The position numbers were made by a program, and so were the translations under genes. DNA of 64,000 nt, taken from Geodermatophilus arenarius (lineage in GTDB: Bacteria; Actinomycetota; Actinomycetes; Mycobacteriales; Geodermatophilaceae). The notes beneath the pieces were generated by a model. It ran no database searches, had not been told where the DNA came from, and saw only the letters and a program-made list of their open reading frames with translations. Positions 24,986 to 33,507 of the stretch are shown here, piece by piece. The stretch is taken from positions 1 to 64,000 of the forward strand of contig NZ_JBHSGR010000025.1 of the NCBI RefSeq assembly GCF_042654585.1. The letters are read 5' to 3'. How positions within the stretch are numbered: the first letter of the stretch is position 1; each line of letters starts with the position of its first letter.

Positions 24986-26170
24986 TCAGGCCCGCTGGGC
25001 GCCCAGCTCGGCGAAGGTGTCGGCCACCCAGTCGGCGATGAAGGTGCTCACGAACGGCAGGTGGTCCAGGCCGATGTGCTCGGTCGCGCCCTCCTCGGGC
25101 GTGAACACCCGCAGCTCCCGCTTGGGCGAGTTGACCGCCTGGTCGTGGGACCGGTGCGCCATCTCCAGCGGGATCTGCCGGTCGTTGGCCCCGTGCGCGA
25201 CGAGGAACGGCACGCGGATCCGCTCGACGACGCCCTCGAGGGTCACCTGGTCGGCGAAGTCGAGGAACGCGTCGAGGTGGTCCTCGTCGCCGTCGACGCC
25301 CCACACCCACAGGACGTGCTCCCAGTAGTGCGGCACCGGCCGCTCGCCCTCGCGCTGACGGCGGCGCCGCTGCACCGCACCCCAGTCGTGGTTGGCGCCC
25401 CACGCCACGCACAGGGCGAACCGCGGCTCGAACGCGGCGGCCCGCGGGGCGTAGTAGCCGCCCAGCGACCAGCCGACGATGCCGATGCGGGAGGCGTCGA
25501 CGTCGGACCGCTGCTCCAGCCAGTCGACGGCGGCGCCGGCCCACGCCTCGGTGTCGACCCGCGCGGTGAGCCCCTGCAGGCGCAGCGCCTCGCCGGTGCC
25601 GGGCTGGTCGAGCATCAGGCAGGAGATGCCGCGCGCGGCCAGCTCCTCCCAGTGGTTCGAGGCGTACATGTGCTCCTTGGTGGAGTCCAGCCCGTTGACC
25701 AGCACCACCACCGGGACCGGGCCGTCGTCGGCGGCCGGCGCCTGGGAGAAGTAGGCCGGCAGCGTCATCCCCTCGTAGGGGACCGCGACGCGGGAGACGC
25801 GCGGGCTGTGCGTGTCGAACGCCTTCTGCGCGATCTCCAGCATCCGCCGGTAGGTGGGCACCCGGTCCGGGTCGGAGTGGGCGAGCATCCGCTCGGCCTG
25901 CGCGAGGTAGTTGCTGGCGCGGAACCACAGCTGCCCGGCGGTGCGCACGTGCCCGGCCTTCTCGGCCGCCTCCGCCTGGCCGACGAGCTGGTCGGTCAGC
26001 GCGGTCCAGGCGCGCAGGAAGTCCGGCGTCCCGGCGTCCTCGCCGGCGTTCGCGGCGTCCTTGATCGGCCGGCAGGCGCGGTCGACCTCGTCGATGAGCC
26101 CGCCGGAGTTCAGCGTGGCGACGACGCCGAGGTTCCAGGTGTAGGGACCGGTGGGGAAGTACTCGAACAC
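24986..26170 (-). CDS. Alpha/beta hydrolase similar to C-C bond hydrolases
   Basis: The 394-residue protein has a helical N-terminal cap (about 1-130) and an alpha/beta hydrolase core with nucleophile Ser235 in GWSLGG, and a HGANDRQIP acid loop. The VNGLDSTKEHMY oxyanion segment and the overall size recall 2,6-dihydroxypseudooxynicotine hydrolase and FrsA-like enzymes, which cleave C-C bonds in ring-derived ketones. Here it would act on a ring-cleavage product or side chain. ATG 26170 lies 13 bp after the SDR stop. It is the last gene of the six-gene operon. Confidence 0.85.
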   Translation of the reverse strand: MFEYFPTGPYTWNLGVVATLNSGGLIDEVDRACRPIKDAANAGEDAGTPDFLRAWTALTDQLVGQAEAAEKAGHVRTAGQLWFRASNYLAQAERMLAHSDPDRVPTYRRMLEIAQKAFDTHSPRVSRVAVPYEGMTLPAYFSQAPAADDGPVPVVVLVNGLDSTKEHMYASNHWEELAARGISCLMLDQPGTGEALRLQGLTARVDTEAWAGAAVDWLEQRSDVDASRIGIVGWSLGGYYAPRAAAFEPRFALCVAWGANHDWGAVQRRRRQREGERPVPHYWEHVLWVWGVDGDEDHLDAFLDFADQVTLEGVVERIRVPFLVAHGANDRQIPLEMAHRSHDQAVNSPKRELRVFTPEEGATEHIGLDHLPFVSTFIADWVADTFAELGAQRA

Positions 26171-26183
26171 GGGGCGGTTCCTC

Positions 26184-26948
26184 TCAGGATGCGGCCGGCG
26201 CCGCGGCGGACACGGCGTCGCTGATCGACTTGACGCCGCCGTGGGCGGTCATCCCGCCGTCGACGGGGATCTCGGCGCCGGTGATGAACGAGGCGCCGTC
26301 GCCGAGCAGGAAGGCGACCAGCGGCGCCACCTCGTCGACGGTGCCGGTGCGGCCGAGCGGGGTCTCGGCGACGTTGGCGGCGCGGAACGCCGGCGCCGCC
26401 GAGGCGGTCATCGGCGTCTCGACGTAGCCGGGGTGGATCGTGTTGACCCGGATGCCGCGCGGGCCGAGCTCCAGGCAGGCCGCCTTGGCCAGCCCGCGCA
26501 GCGCCCACTTGGACGCGGTGTAGGCGACCGGGAAGTGCCCGGTCAGCGCGGCCACCGAGCCGACGACGACGACCGAGCCGCCGCCGGTCATCAGCGGGGT
26601 GAGCGCCTGGATGCCGAGCAGCGTCCCGGTGACGTTGACCTCGGACACCCGGGCGAGGTCGGCGGGGGCGAGGTCGGCCAGCCGCGCCCGCCAGGTGACC
26701 CCGGCGTTGGCGACCAGCCCGTGCACCCGGCCGTGCTCGGCGCGGAGGTCCTCGGCCAGCGCGGCCCAGCCGGCGGCGTCGGTGACGTCGAGCCGCCGGT
26801 AGGCCGCCCCGCCGAGGTCCTCGGCGGGGCCGTCCTGCACGTCGGTGGCGACGACGGTCGCGCCCTCGGCGGCCAGCAGCCGGGCCTCGGCCGCGCCCTG
26901 CCCCTGGGCCGCGCCGGTGACGACGACGACCCGGCCGGTCAGGCTCAC
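26184..26948 (-). CDS. SDR family oxidoreductase of the catabolic operon
   Basis: The 254-residue classical SDR has TGAAQGQG (cofactor), NAG in LVANAGV, catalytic Ser in VGSVAAL, YTASK and a C-terminal ITGAEIPVDGGMT. It likely oxidises an alcohol or dihydrodiol intermediate with NAD(P). GTG 26948 overlaps the stop of the FAH-family gene by 4 bp (GTGA), showing tight coupling within the operon. Confidence 0.9.
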   Translation of the reverse strand: MSLTGRVVVVTGAAQGQGAAEARLLAAEGATVVATDVQDGPAEDLGGAAYRRLDVTDAAGWAALAEDLRAEHGRVHGLVANAGVTWRARLADLAPADLARVSEVNVTGTLLGIQALTPLMTGGGSVVVVGSVAALTGHFPVAYTASKWALRGLAKAACLELGPRGIRVNTIHPGYVETPMTASAAPAFRAANVAETPLGRTGTVDEVAPLVAFLLGDGASFITGAEIPVDGGMTAHGGVKSISDAVSAAAPAAS

Positions 26949-27928
26949 GCCGGGCGCTTGCGGGTGCGCGGCCGCGGCCGGGCGGCCCGCACCGGCGGCA
27001 GGTCGACGCCCTCGACCACCCGGTTGCGGATGGTGCCGATGCCCTCGACGGTCATCTCCACGACGTCGCCGGGCCGCAGCGGCGGGGGAGCGGCCTCGCC
27101 GCGGCGGCCCCACAGCTCGGCCAGGCAGCCGCCGTTGCCGCAGGTCCCCGAGCCGAGCACGTCGCCGGCGCGGACCTCGGTGCCGCGGGAGGCGTAGGAG
27201 ACGAGCTCCTCGAACGGCCAGCCCATGTTGGACAGCAGGTCCTGGCCGACCTCGGTGCCGTTCACCGACACCCGCATGTCCAGCGCGAGGAAGCCCTCGT
27301 CGTCCCGGAAGGGCTCCAGCTCGTCGGCGGTGACCAGCCACGGGCCGAGCGTGGTGGCGGAGTCCTTGCCCTTGGCCGGGCCGAGGTTGACCTTCATCTC
27401 GCGGGCCTGCAGGTCGCGCGCGGACCAGTCGTTGAGCACCGTGTACCCGAAGACGTGCTCGCGGGCCTGCTCCGGCGTCAGCGAGGCGCCGTCCCGGCCG
27501 ACGACGACCGCCACCTCGAGCTCGAAGTCGAACCGCTGCGAGCCCGGCGGCACCGCGACGTCGTCGTGCGCGCCGACCAGCGCGTACGGGTTGGTGAAGT
27601 AGAACGTCGGCGCCTGGTACCACTCGTCGACCACGCCGGCGACGCCGTCGATCGCCTTGCGCACGCCCTCGACGTGCTCCTCGAACGCGACGAAGTCGCG
27701 CACGGTCGGCGCCTCCAGCGGCGGCAGCAGGCGGACCGACCCCAGCGGCACGGCCGGGCCGCGCAGCGCCTCCTCGCCGGCCGACAGCGCGGCGGGCAGG
27801 CCGGCGCGGACCAGGTCGAGGACCGTCGTCCCCTCCGGCAGGGCGTGCAGGCCGGCCGTGCCGTCGGGGAGGTCGCTGACGACGCCGGCCCGCACCGCGC
27901 CCCCGGAGGACCAGGTGGCGAACCGCAT
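26945..27928 (-). CDS. Fumarylacetoacetate hydrolase family protein
   Basis: The 327-residue protein has a small N-terminal domain and a C-terminal FAH fold: FDFELEVAVVVG and LNDWSARD hold the metal-binding acidic residues, and KGKDSATTLGPW and GSGTCGNGGCLAE are conserved segments. FAH enzymes hydrolyse or hydrate oxo-acids made by meta-cleavage (fumarylpyruvate, 2-hydroxypentadienoate and similar). ATG 27928 overlaps the dioxygenase stop by 1 bp (TGATG). The C-terminus is Arg/Pro-rich. Confidence 0.9.
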   Translation of the reverse strand: MRFATWSSGGAVRAGVVSDLPDGTAGLHALPEGTTVLDLVRAGLPAALSAGEEALRGPAVPLGSVRLLPPLEAPTVRDFVAFEEHVEGVRKAIDGVAGVVDEWYQAPTFYFTNPYALVGAHDDVAVPPGSQRFDFELEVAVVVGRDGASLTPEQAREHVFGYTVLNDWSARDLQAREMKVNLGPAKGKDSATTLGPWLVTADELEPFRDDEGFLALDMRVSVNGTEVGQDLLSNMGWPFEELVSYASRGTEVRAGDVLGSGTCGNGGCLAELWGRRGEAAPPPLRPGDVVEMTVEGIGTIRNRVVEGVDLPPVRAARPRPRTRKRPA

Positions 27929-28866
27929 CAGACCGGGGGAGCGACGAACAGACCCTTGTCGGGGTCGTTGAACGACTTCCTCGCGACGAACTCGTTCATC
28001 GCGTTCGCGGTGCCCCACTGGTCGCTGACCTCGGGGTTGCTGAAGTCGTAGACGTGCGGGTGCCAGGTGTCCTCGTCGAGGACCTCGAGCTCGGTCGTGT
28101 ACTCCACGGTGTTGCCGTGCGGGTCGAGGAAGTAGGAGAAGGTGTTGTTGCCGGCCAGGTGGCGGCCCGGGCCCCAGATCTTCTCCACGCCCTGGCGCAG
28201 CAGCCGGCCGGTGCCGCGCATGTACTCGTCGAGGCCGCGCAGCTCGAACGAGGCGTGGTGCAGCGAGGCGTGCGGACCGCGGGCGATCGCCATCGAGTGG
28301 TGCCAGGCGTTGGTCCGCATAAACCACATCATGTTGCCCATCCGCGGGTGCATCAGGGTGTCCGACAGCGAGAACGCCAGGTGCTTCTCGTAGAAGGCAA
28401 GGGTGCCCTCGGGGTCGGCGGAGTTGATGACCACGTGGGACAGCCGCACCGGGATCGACTCGCCCTCCTCGATCGCGCGGTGCTGCCGCACGGCGACGTC
28501 GGCGCTGACCTCGATCGTGCGGCCCTCGTTGTCGAAGAACCGGAAGCCGTAGCCGCCACCGGGGGTCTGCAGGTCGGTCGGCTCGTGCACCAGCTGGACG
28601 CCGTCGCGGGCCAGGTTCCCGGCCAGGGTGTCGACGTCGGCCCGGTCCTTGGCGCCGAAGCTGATCAGGTCGATCCGCTTGTCGGTGGCCTCGCGCAGCC
28701 GGACGACGTACTGCTCCGGGCTGCCCTCGGCGGCGAGGAAGGCCAGGCCCGAGTCGGAGTGCTCGGCCTTGAGGCCCCAGGTGCCGGAGAAGAAGTCGAG
28801 CTGCTTGGCGAAGTCGGGCACGGCCAGGTCGACGTGCCGCAGGTGGGTGATCAGGCGCTGGGTCAT
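27928..28866 (-). CDS. Type I extradiol dioxygenase (VOC superfamily)
   Basis: The 312-residue protein has two vicinal-oxygen-chelate domains (about 1-140 and 148-300). The 2-His-1-Glu iron triad is present in the C-terminal domain: His in VRLSHVVI, His in LHHASFE and Glu in GNTVEYTTE. It should cleave a catechol or related 1,2-diol ring adjacent to the hydroxyls with Fe(II) and oxygen. ATG 28866 lies 14 bp after the flavin monooxygenase stop, so hydroxylation and ring opening are encoded side by side. Confidence 0.9.
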   Translation of the reverse strand: MTQRLITHLRHVDLAVPDFAKQLDFFSGTWGLKAEHSDSGLAFLAAEGSPEQYVVRLREATDKRIDLISFGAKDRADVDTLAGNLARDGVQLVHEPTDLQTPGGGYGFRFFDNEGRTIEVSADVAVRQHRAIEEGESIPVRLSHVVINSADPEGTLAFYEKHLAFSLSDTLMHPRMGNMMWFMRTNAWHHSMAIARGPHASLHHASFELRGLDEYMRGTGRLLRQGVEKIWGPGRHLAGNNTFSYFLDPHGNTVEYTTELEVLDEDTWHPHVYDFSNPEVSDQWGTANAMNEFVARKSFNDPDKGLFVAPPV

Positions 28867-28880
28867 GGGGTCTCCCTGGG

Positions 28881-30011
28881 TTACGCGGGCTGGGCGACGA
28901 GCTGGGCGATCGAGCGCATGAGGCCCGGGATGTCGCCCTGCACGTGGTCGAGCTGCCACTGGGCGAGCTGGTTGGAGGCGTCGACGACGGTCTTCGCGCG
29001 GTCGAAGCGGCGGGCGGTGAAGGCGTCCCACAGGTCCTGGTCCAGCGCGGACCGGGTGAGCAGCAGGTCGGTGAGCGCGTAGGCGTCCTCGAGCGCCTGC
29101 GCGCCGCCCTGGGCGATGGTGGGCGGGCAGGTGTGCGCGGCGTCGCCGACCAGCACCACCCGGCCGCGGTTCCACGGGGCGGGCAGCACGTGGGTCTCGA
29201 ACCAGGTGTAGTTCACCCGGGACGGGTCGGTGAGCGTCTCGCGGACGTCGTCCCACGGACCGTGGTAGGCCGCGGCGAGCTGCCGCATGGTGGCCAGCTG
29301 CTCCTCGGGCGTGAGCGTCGAGCGGTCCTGCGCCGGCTCCACGATGTAGGCGTAGAGCGAGTCCTCGCCGGTCGGGCAGTAGCCGGCGATGAACGACGGC
29401 CCGCCGTAGTACAGGTCGGTGCGGGTCACGCTCGCCGGCCGCGGGCCGAACGCGCGCCAGATGCCCATGCCGACCGGCTTGGTCTCCAGCTCGATGCCGA
29501 GCGCCCGGCGGGTCCACGAGCGCAGGCCGTCCGCGCCGACGACGAGGTCGTACCGGCCGGTCGAGCCGTCGGCGAAGGCGACGTCGACGCCGGTCGCGTC
29601 CTGGCGCAGCTCGGTGTGCGTCGTCCCGAACCGGACCTTGACGCCGACCTCGGCGGCGCGGTCGGTGAGGATGCGCGCCAGCTCCGGGCGCGACATCCCC
29701 ATGACGGCGGGCAGGTCCGGGCCGCCCGTCTTCGCGTCGGGGACCTCCGCGACGACGGTGCCGGCCGGGTCGGGCGCCCGGATGCCGGTGACGTCGAAGG
29801 CGTACCCGGCGGCGGACACCCGCTCCCACACGCCCAGGGTGCGCAGCTCGCGCAGCGCGTTGCCCTGCAGCGTGATGCCGGAGCCGAGGGCGGTCACCTC
29901 CGGCTTGATCTCGACCAGCTCGACGGCGACGCCGGCCTCGGCCAGGCGGATGGCGGTGGCGGCGCCGGCGAGGCCGGCACCGACCACCAGGACGTTGCTG
30001 ACGGCGGGCAT
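28881..30011 (-). CDS. Class A FAD-dependent aromatic-type monooxygenase
   Basis: The 376-residue flavoprotein has the three marks of the p-hydroxybenzoate hydroxylase family: GAGLAG at the N-terminus, the DG motif in LVVGADGLRSW, and GD in VLVGDAAHTCPPTIAQGG. Such enzymes hydroxylate an aromatic or N-heterocyclic ring using NAD(P)H and oxygen. Here it would make the diol that the neighbouring dioxygenase cleaves. ATG 30011 follows the cyclase gene by 10 bp. Confidence 0.92.
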   Translation of the reverse strand: MPAVSNVLVVGAGLAGAATAIRLAEAGVAVELVEIKPEVTALGSGITLQGNALRELRTLGVWERVSAAGYAFDVTGIRAPDPAGTVVAEVPDAKTGGPDLPAVMGMSRPELARILTDRAAEVGVKVRFGTTHTELRQDATGVDVAFADGSTGRYDLVVGADGLRSWTRRALGIELETKPVGMGIWRAFGPRPASVTRTDLYYGGPSFIAGYCPTGEDSLYAYIVEPAQDRSTLTPEEQLATMRQLAAAYHGPWDDVRETLTDPSRVNYTWFETHVLPAPWNRGRVVLVGDAAHTCPPTIAQGGAQALEDAYALTDLLLTRSALDQDLWDAFTARRFDRAKTVVDASNQLAQWQLDHVQGDIPGLMRSIAQLVAQPA

Positions 30012-30021
30012 CGGGGGCCTC

Positions 30022-31032
30022 CTACTTGACGGCGATCGGGTTGACGGGGGCGCCGACGGCGCCGGTCACGGGCAGGGGGGCGGCGGTGAGGAAGAACTCC
30101 CACACGCCGTCGGCGGCGCAGTCGGCCGCGAGGGCGTCGAGGTCCCACAGCTCGCCGAGGAACAGCCCGATGTTCGGGATGCACACCTGGTGCAGGGGCT
30201 GGAAGGCGACGTCGAACTCGTTGGGCCGCACCTCGAAGCCCCAGGTGTCGGTGGCGACGCCGGCGATCTCGGTGGCGTGCAGCCAGTCGGCGGTGGTGAA
30301 GCTCAGGCCCGGCGCGGGACCGCCGGCGTAGTCGCCCCACCCCTGCCCGGCGGCGACCGAGCGGCGGGCCCGGGTGAGCTGGCCGGTGCGCACCAGCAGC
30401 AGGTCACCGCGGCCGACCCGGGCGGACCCGCCCTGGGCGGCGATGGTGGCCTCGAGGTGGTCGGGGGTGATGGCGAAACCGTCCGGCAGCTCGCCGTCGG
30501 TGCCGATCGCGCGGCCGACGTCGAGCAGCACGCCGCGGCCGGCGATCCGGTCGGCGACGGTCTCGATGCCGGTGACGGCGTCGCCGAGGCTGGTGACGAC
30601 GTCGCCGGCGCGGCGGCCGTTCCAGGCGTTGCCGTGGTCGAAGATGTGCCCGAGGCCGTCCCACTGGGTGCTGGCCTGCAGCGGCATCGCGATCACGTCA
30701 TCAGCGCCGCCGATGCCGTGCGGGAAGCCCTGCACGCCGCGCTCGGCGTCGGTGCCGGTGTCGAGCATCGTGTGCACCGGGTTGGTGCGCCGGCGCCAGC
30801 CCTTCTGCGGGCCGTCGGCGTCGAACCGCTGCGACAGCGAGAAGGCAGCGCCGCGGCGGACCAGCGCGGCGCCCTCGCGGCGCTTGTCCTCGGTGAGGAA
30901 GTTGAGCGTGCCGAGCACGTCGTCGGCGCCCCAGCGGCCCCAGTTGGAGCACCGCTCGGCGGCGGCCTTGATCGCCGTCTCGGGGTCGGTGCGGTCGAGT
31001 TCGGCGGGGTCCAGCCAGGTGCGGTCGGGCAC
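30022..31032 (-). CDS. Cyclase family (kynurenine-formamidase-like) hydrolase
   Basis: The 336-residue protein belongs to the PF04199 cyclase family of Mn/Zn amide or lactone hydrolases. The segment STQWDGLGHIFDHGNAWNG corresponds to the HxGTHxDxPxH metal-binding region, in the divergent form used by the longer subgroup. Members include kynurenine formamidase and isatin hydrolase, so hydrolysis of a cyclic amide, lactone or ester feeding the pathway is plausible. It is the first gene of the operon; GTG 31032 follows AAGGAGA. Divergent from the LysR gene. Confidence 0.85.
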   Translation of the reverse strand: MPDRTWLDPAELDRTDPETAIKAAAERCSNWGRWGADDVLGTLNFLTEDKRREGAALVRRGAAFSLSQRFDADGPQKGWRRRTNPVHTMLDTGTDAERGVQGFPHGIGGADDVIAMPLQASTQWDGLGHIFDHGNAWNGRRAGDVVTSLGDAVTGIETVADRIAGRGVLLDVGRAIGTDGELPDGFAITPDHLEATIAAQGGSARVGRGDLLLVRTGQLTRARRSVAAGQGWGDYAGGPAPGLSFTTADWLHATEIAGVATDTWGFEVRPNEFDVAFQPLHQVCIPNIGLFLGELWDLDALAADCAADGVWEFFLTAAPLPVTGAVGAPVNPIAVK

Positions 31033-31050
31033 GGTCGCGTCTCCTTCGTC

Positions 31051-31120
31051 GTGACGCGGACCACGGTCCGTCACCCCGGGCGGGGGAGGGAAGACGAGAT
31101 GTCTGATGGGGGTCATAGAC
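31051..31120. promoter_or_regulatory. Divergent control region with LysR-type dyad
   Basis: GTCTGATG (31101-31108) and CATAGAC (31114-31120) form a dyad with one bulge, 22 bp before the LysR start and about 70 bp before the cyclase start, a typical spot for a LysR activator. A second imperfect dyad (GTGAC and GTCAC around GGACC-AC-GGTCC) lies at 31051-31074, in the leader of the operon. Confidence 0.5.
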
Positions 31121-31141
31121 GGCGCCGATACCGTCGGCGTC

Positions 31142-32104
31142 GTGAACCTCGCGAGCCTGGACCTCAACCTGCTCGTGTCCCTCGACGCCCTGCTCCAGCA
31201 GCGCAGCGTCACCCGGGCCGCGGCGCAGATGGGGCTGTCCCAGCCGGCGCTGTCGGCGTCGCTGGCCCGGCTGCGCCGCCACTTCGGCGACGAGCTGCTC
31301 ACCCGGGTCGGCAACGAGTACCGGCTCACCCCGCTGGCCGTGCAGCTGCGCGAGCTGGTGCGGGTGGCGCTCAGCGGCGTCGAGCGGGTGTTCACCGCCC
31401 AGCCCGGGTTCGACCCCGCGTCGTCGACCCGCGAGTTCTCCGTGCTGGTGAGCGACTACGTCGTCGTCGTCCTCGGCGACACCATCGCCGCGCTGCTCGC
31501 CGAGGAGGCGCCGCACACCCGGCTGCGGCTGACCCCGCACTCGCCGGCGATCGTGGAGACCGCGTCCTCGGCGCTGCTCACCACCGACCTCATGCTGCTG
31601 CCGCACGGGTTCGCCGCCGACCTGCCGCACCGTGACCTCTACCGCGACGAGTGGGTGTGCGTGGTCGCCGCCGACAACCCCGTGGCCGAGCGGGGGCTCA
31701 CCGTCGAGGACCTCGAGGAGCTGCCGTGGGTGGCGACCTACCACGGGCAGACGGCGTCCACCCCCGCCGCGCGGCAGATGCGCCAGCTCGGCATCGAGCC
31801 GCGGGTGCAGGTGGTCAACGAGAGCTTCCTGACCGTCCCGGCGCTGGTGGCCGGCAGCGACCGGATCGCGTTGCTGCAGCGCCGGCTGGTCGACCTGCTG
31901 CCGCTCGGCTCGGGCATCCGGGCGCTGCCGCCGCCGTTCGAGGCCGGGCCGCTGGTCGAGGCGATGTGGTGGCACCCGGTGTACGACGACGACCCCGAGC
32001 ACCGGTACCTGCGCGACGTCGTCTCCCGGGCGACGGAGCTCGCCGTCCCACCGGGCGGGCGGGAGGGCATCGACCTGGCTGATACGGCACCCCGGGAGAA
32101 GTGA
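31142..32104 (+). CDS. LysR family transcriptional regulator
   Basis: The 320-residue protein has the N-terminal winged helix (LDLNLLVSLDALLQQRSVTRAA, then LSQPALSASLARLR) and a C-terminal periplasmic-binding-like effector domain, close to the NodD/NahR group. GTG 31142 is preferred to the upstream ATG 31106, because the upstream choice would place the likely operator inside the gene and because LysR proteins of this group open with NLxxLDLNLL. It probably activates the divergent six-gene operon in response to the substrate or an intermediate. Confidence 0.9.
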   Translation: MNLASLDLNLLVSLDALLQQRSVTRAAAQMGLSQPALSASLARLRRHFGDELLTRVGNEYRLTPLAVQLRELVRVALSGVERVFTAQPGFDPASSTREFSVLVSDYVVVVLGDTIAALLAEEAPHTRLRLTPHSPAIVETASSALLTTDLMLLPHGFAADLPHRDLYRDEWVCVVAADNPVAERGLTVEDLEELPWVATYHGQTASTPAARQMRQLGIEPRVQVVNESFLTVPALVAGSDRIALLQRRLVDLLPLGSGIRALPPPFEAGPLVEAMWWHPVYDDDPEHRYLRDVVSRATELAVPPGGREGIDLADTAPREK

Positions 32105-32188
32105 TCTCCGCTCCGGGCGGGCGGTACCGACACCCGCCGTCCCGTGACGCCGGTCACGGGACGGCGCCCGTCCTCCCCGGAGACGCCC

Positions 32189-32850
32189 GTGCCGGTCCGC
32201 GACGCCGCACCCCTCACCGACGAGGTGGCCGTCGACCCCGCCACCGGCCGCCCGGCCGGCCGCGCGCAGGCCCCGGTCCTGCCGTGCATCCAGGACGCCT
32301 TCGCCGGCACGTCGGGCGTCGAGACGCTCACCCCGGTGGTGCTCACCGCGCCGGCGCTGGTCATCGGCCTGACCGCGAGGGTCGCCGGCCGGATCGTCGA
32401 CCGGGTCGGGCGCGAGCGGCTGCTGGTCGGCGCGCTGCTCGCCGACTACTCCTCGGGCCCGCGGCGGGAGCGCTGCTCCGGCCTGCAGGTCGTGTTCACC
32501 ACCGTGGCCGCCTGCTGTTCCTCGCCCTCGGCGGCGCGCCCGGGTCGCACTCGTGGCGGACGCCGTTCCGGCTCTCCGCCGTCAGCCTGCCGCTGGCCGT
32601 CGCGGCGGCGCGGTTCGTCCGGCAGCCCACCCCGGCCGCCCGCTCGGAGAGGCGGCCCGCGCTGCCCTGGGCCCGGCTGGCCGCGCCGGTCGGGGTCACC
32701 CTGCTCGGCGGGCTGGTGTTTCACGTCCTGGTCGTCGAGCTGTCGTTCGAGCTCGACGCGATCGGCGTGACCGCCACCGGCACCATCGGAGCGGTCGGCG
32801 CGATCAGCTCGCTCGCCACCGCGGTGGCCGCGCGCACCGACCGGCCCGCC
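32189..32850 (+). pseudogene. Broken MFS transporter
   Basis: From about 32189 one frame reads like the start of a major facilitator (VLPCIQDAFAGTSGVE, GRIVDRVGRERLLVGALL), then jumps without helices 3 and 4 to the loop after helix 4 (ADYSSGPRRERCSGLQVVF). Near 32505-32516 similarity moves to another frame (LLFLALGGAPGSHSWRTPF, AVSLPLAVAAARFV) and continues to about 32830, where the second half is missing. So there is an internal deletion, a frameshift and a C-terminal truncation. Its place right after the LysR gene suggests it once served as uptake system for the catabolic operon. Confidence 0.8.
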
Positions 32851-32853
32851 CCG

Positions 32854-32898
32854 GCACCGCCCCCGCACCCCTGGACCTCCGGGGTGCGGGGGCGGTGC
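32854..32898. terminator. Hairpin with perfect 18-bp stem
   Basis: Arms at 32854-32871 and 32881-32898 pair perfectly around TGGACCTCC. It follows the transporter remnant and precedes the small VOC gene, so it probably ended the original transporter transcript. Confidence 0.8.
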
Positions 32899-32928
32899 AC
32901 TGGGCGCCCCGCGCCCGAGGAGGTCCCC

Positions 32929-33300
32929 GTGGACGTCACCGTCGTCTCCGTGCCCGTCACCGACCAGGACGCCGCGCTGCGCTTCTGGACCGGCCAGGTC
33001 GGCCTGGCGGTGCTGCGCGACGCGGAGTTCGCACCCGGCATGCGCTGGGTGCAGGTGGGCACGCCGGGCTCGGGCACCTCGCTGACGCTGGTCACCTGGT
33101 TCGACCGGATGCCGCCGGGCTCGCTGCAGGGCCTGGTGTTCGAGGTCGACGACGTCGACGCCGAGTACGCGCGGATGACCGGTGCGGGCGTCCCGTTCGA
33201 GGGGCCGCTGACGACCGAGGCGTGGGGCCGGCAGGCGGTGTTCGCGGACCCGGACGGCAACCGGTTCGTGCTGAGCAGCCGCGCCCGGGTGCCGGCCTGA
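32929..33300 (+). CDS. Small VOC (glyoxalase/bleomycin-resistance fold) protein
   Basis: The 123-residue single-domain VOC protein opens VTVVSVPVTDQDAALRFWT and ends with AVFADPDGNRFVLSS, the usual signature. Members include glyoxalase I and fosfomycin-type resistance enzymes; the function here is undetermined. GTG 32929 is fixed by GAGGAGG at 32917-32923. The frame is open far upstream through the transporter remnant, but the ribosome site and terminator place the start here. Confidence 0.88.
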   Translation: MDVTVVSVPVTDQDAALRFWTGQVGLAVLRDAEFAPGMRWVQVGTPGSGTSLTLVTWFDRMPPGSLQGLVFEVDDVDAEYARMTGAGVPFEGPLTTEAWGRQAVFADPDGNRFVLSSRARVPA

Positions 33301-33303
33301 GGC

Positions 33304-33456
33304 TCAGCGGCGGGTGCGCTCCCGCATGCCGAGGGCGGCGGTGACGAGCAGGAGCCCCAGGCCGACGAGGACCAGCCAGAACAGCCCCTCGACGACCCAC
33401 CCGACGATCGTCACGACCAGCCAGACGACCAGCAGCAGACCGAGCAGACGCAGCAC
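33304..33456 (-). CDS. Very small hydrophobic membrane protein, 50 aa
   Basis: On the minus strand GTG 33456 opens a 50-codon frame (VLRLLGLLLVVWLVV, then VVEGLFWLVLVGLGLLL, ending RERTRR). It has two hydrophobic stretches and a positive tail. This matches a family of tiny actinobacterial hydrophobic proteins of unknown function. GGAGG lies 6 bp upstream. It is convergent with the VOC gene, 3 bp apart. Confidence 0.75.
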   Translation of the reverse strand: MLRLLGLLLVVWLVVTIVGWVVEGLFWLVLVGLGLLLVTAALGMRERTRR

Positions 33457-33507
33457 GGGGACCTCCGGGGGACGGCTGCGGCCAGCCTAGGCCCGGACCG
33501 GGGCAGG

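Noticed and set aside
31106..31141. ATG 31106 as start of the LysR gene
   Set aside because: It would add 12 residues not seen in the family and put the likely operator inside the coding region.
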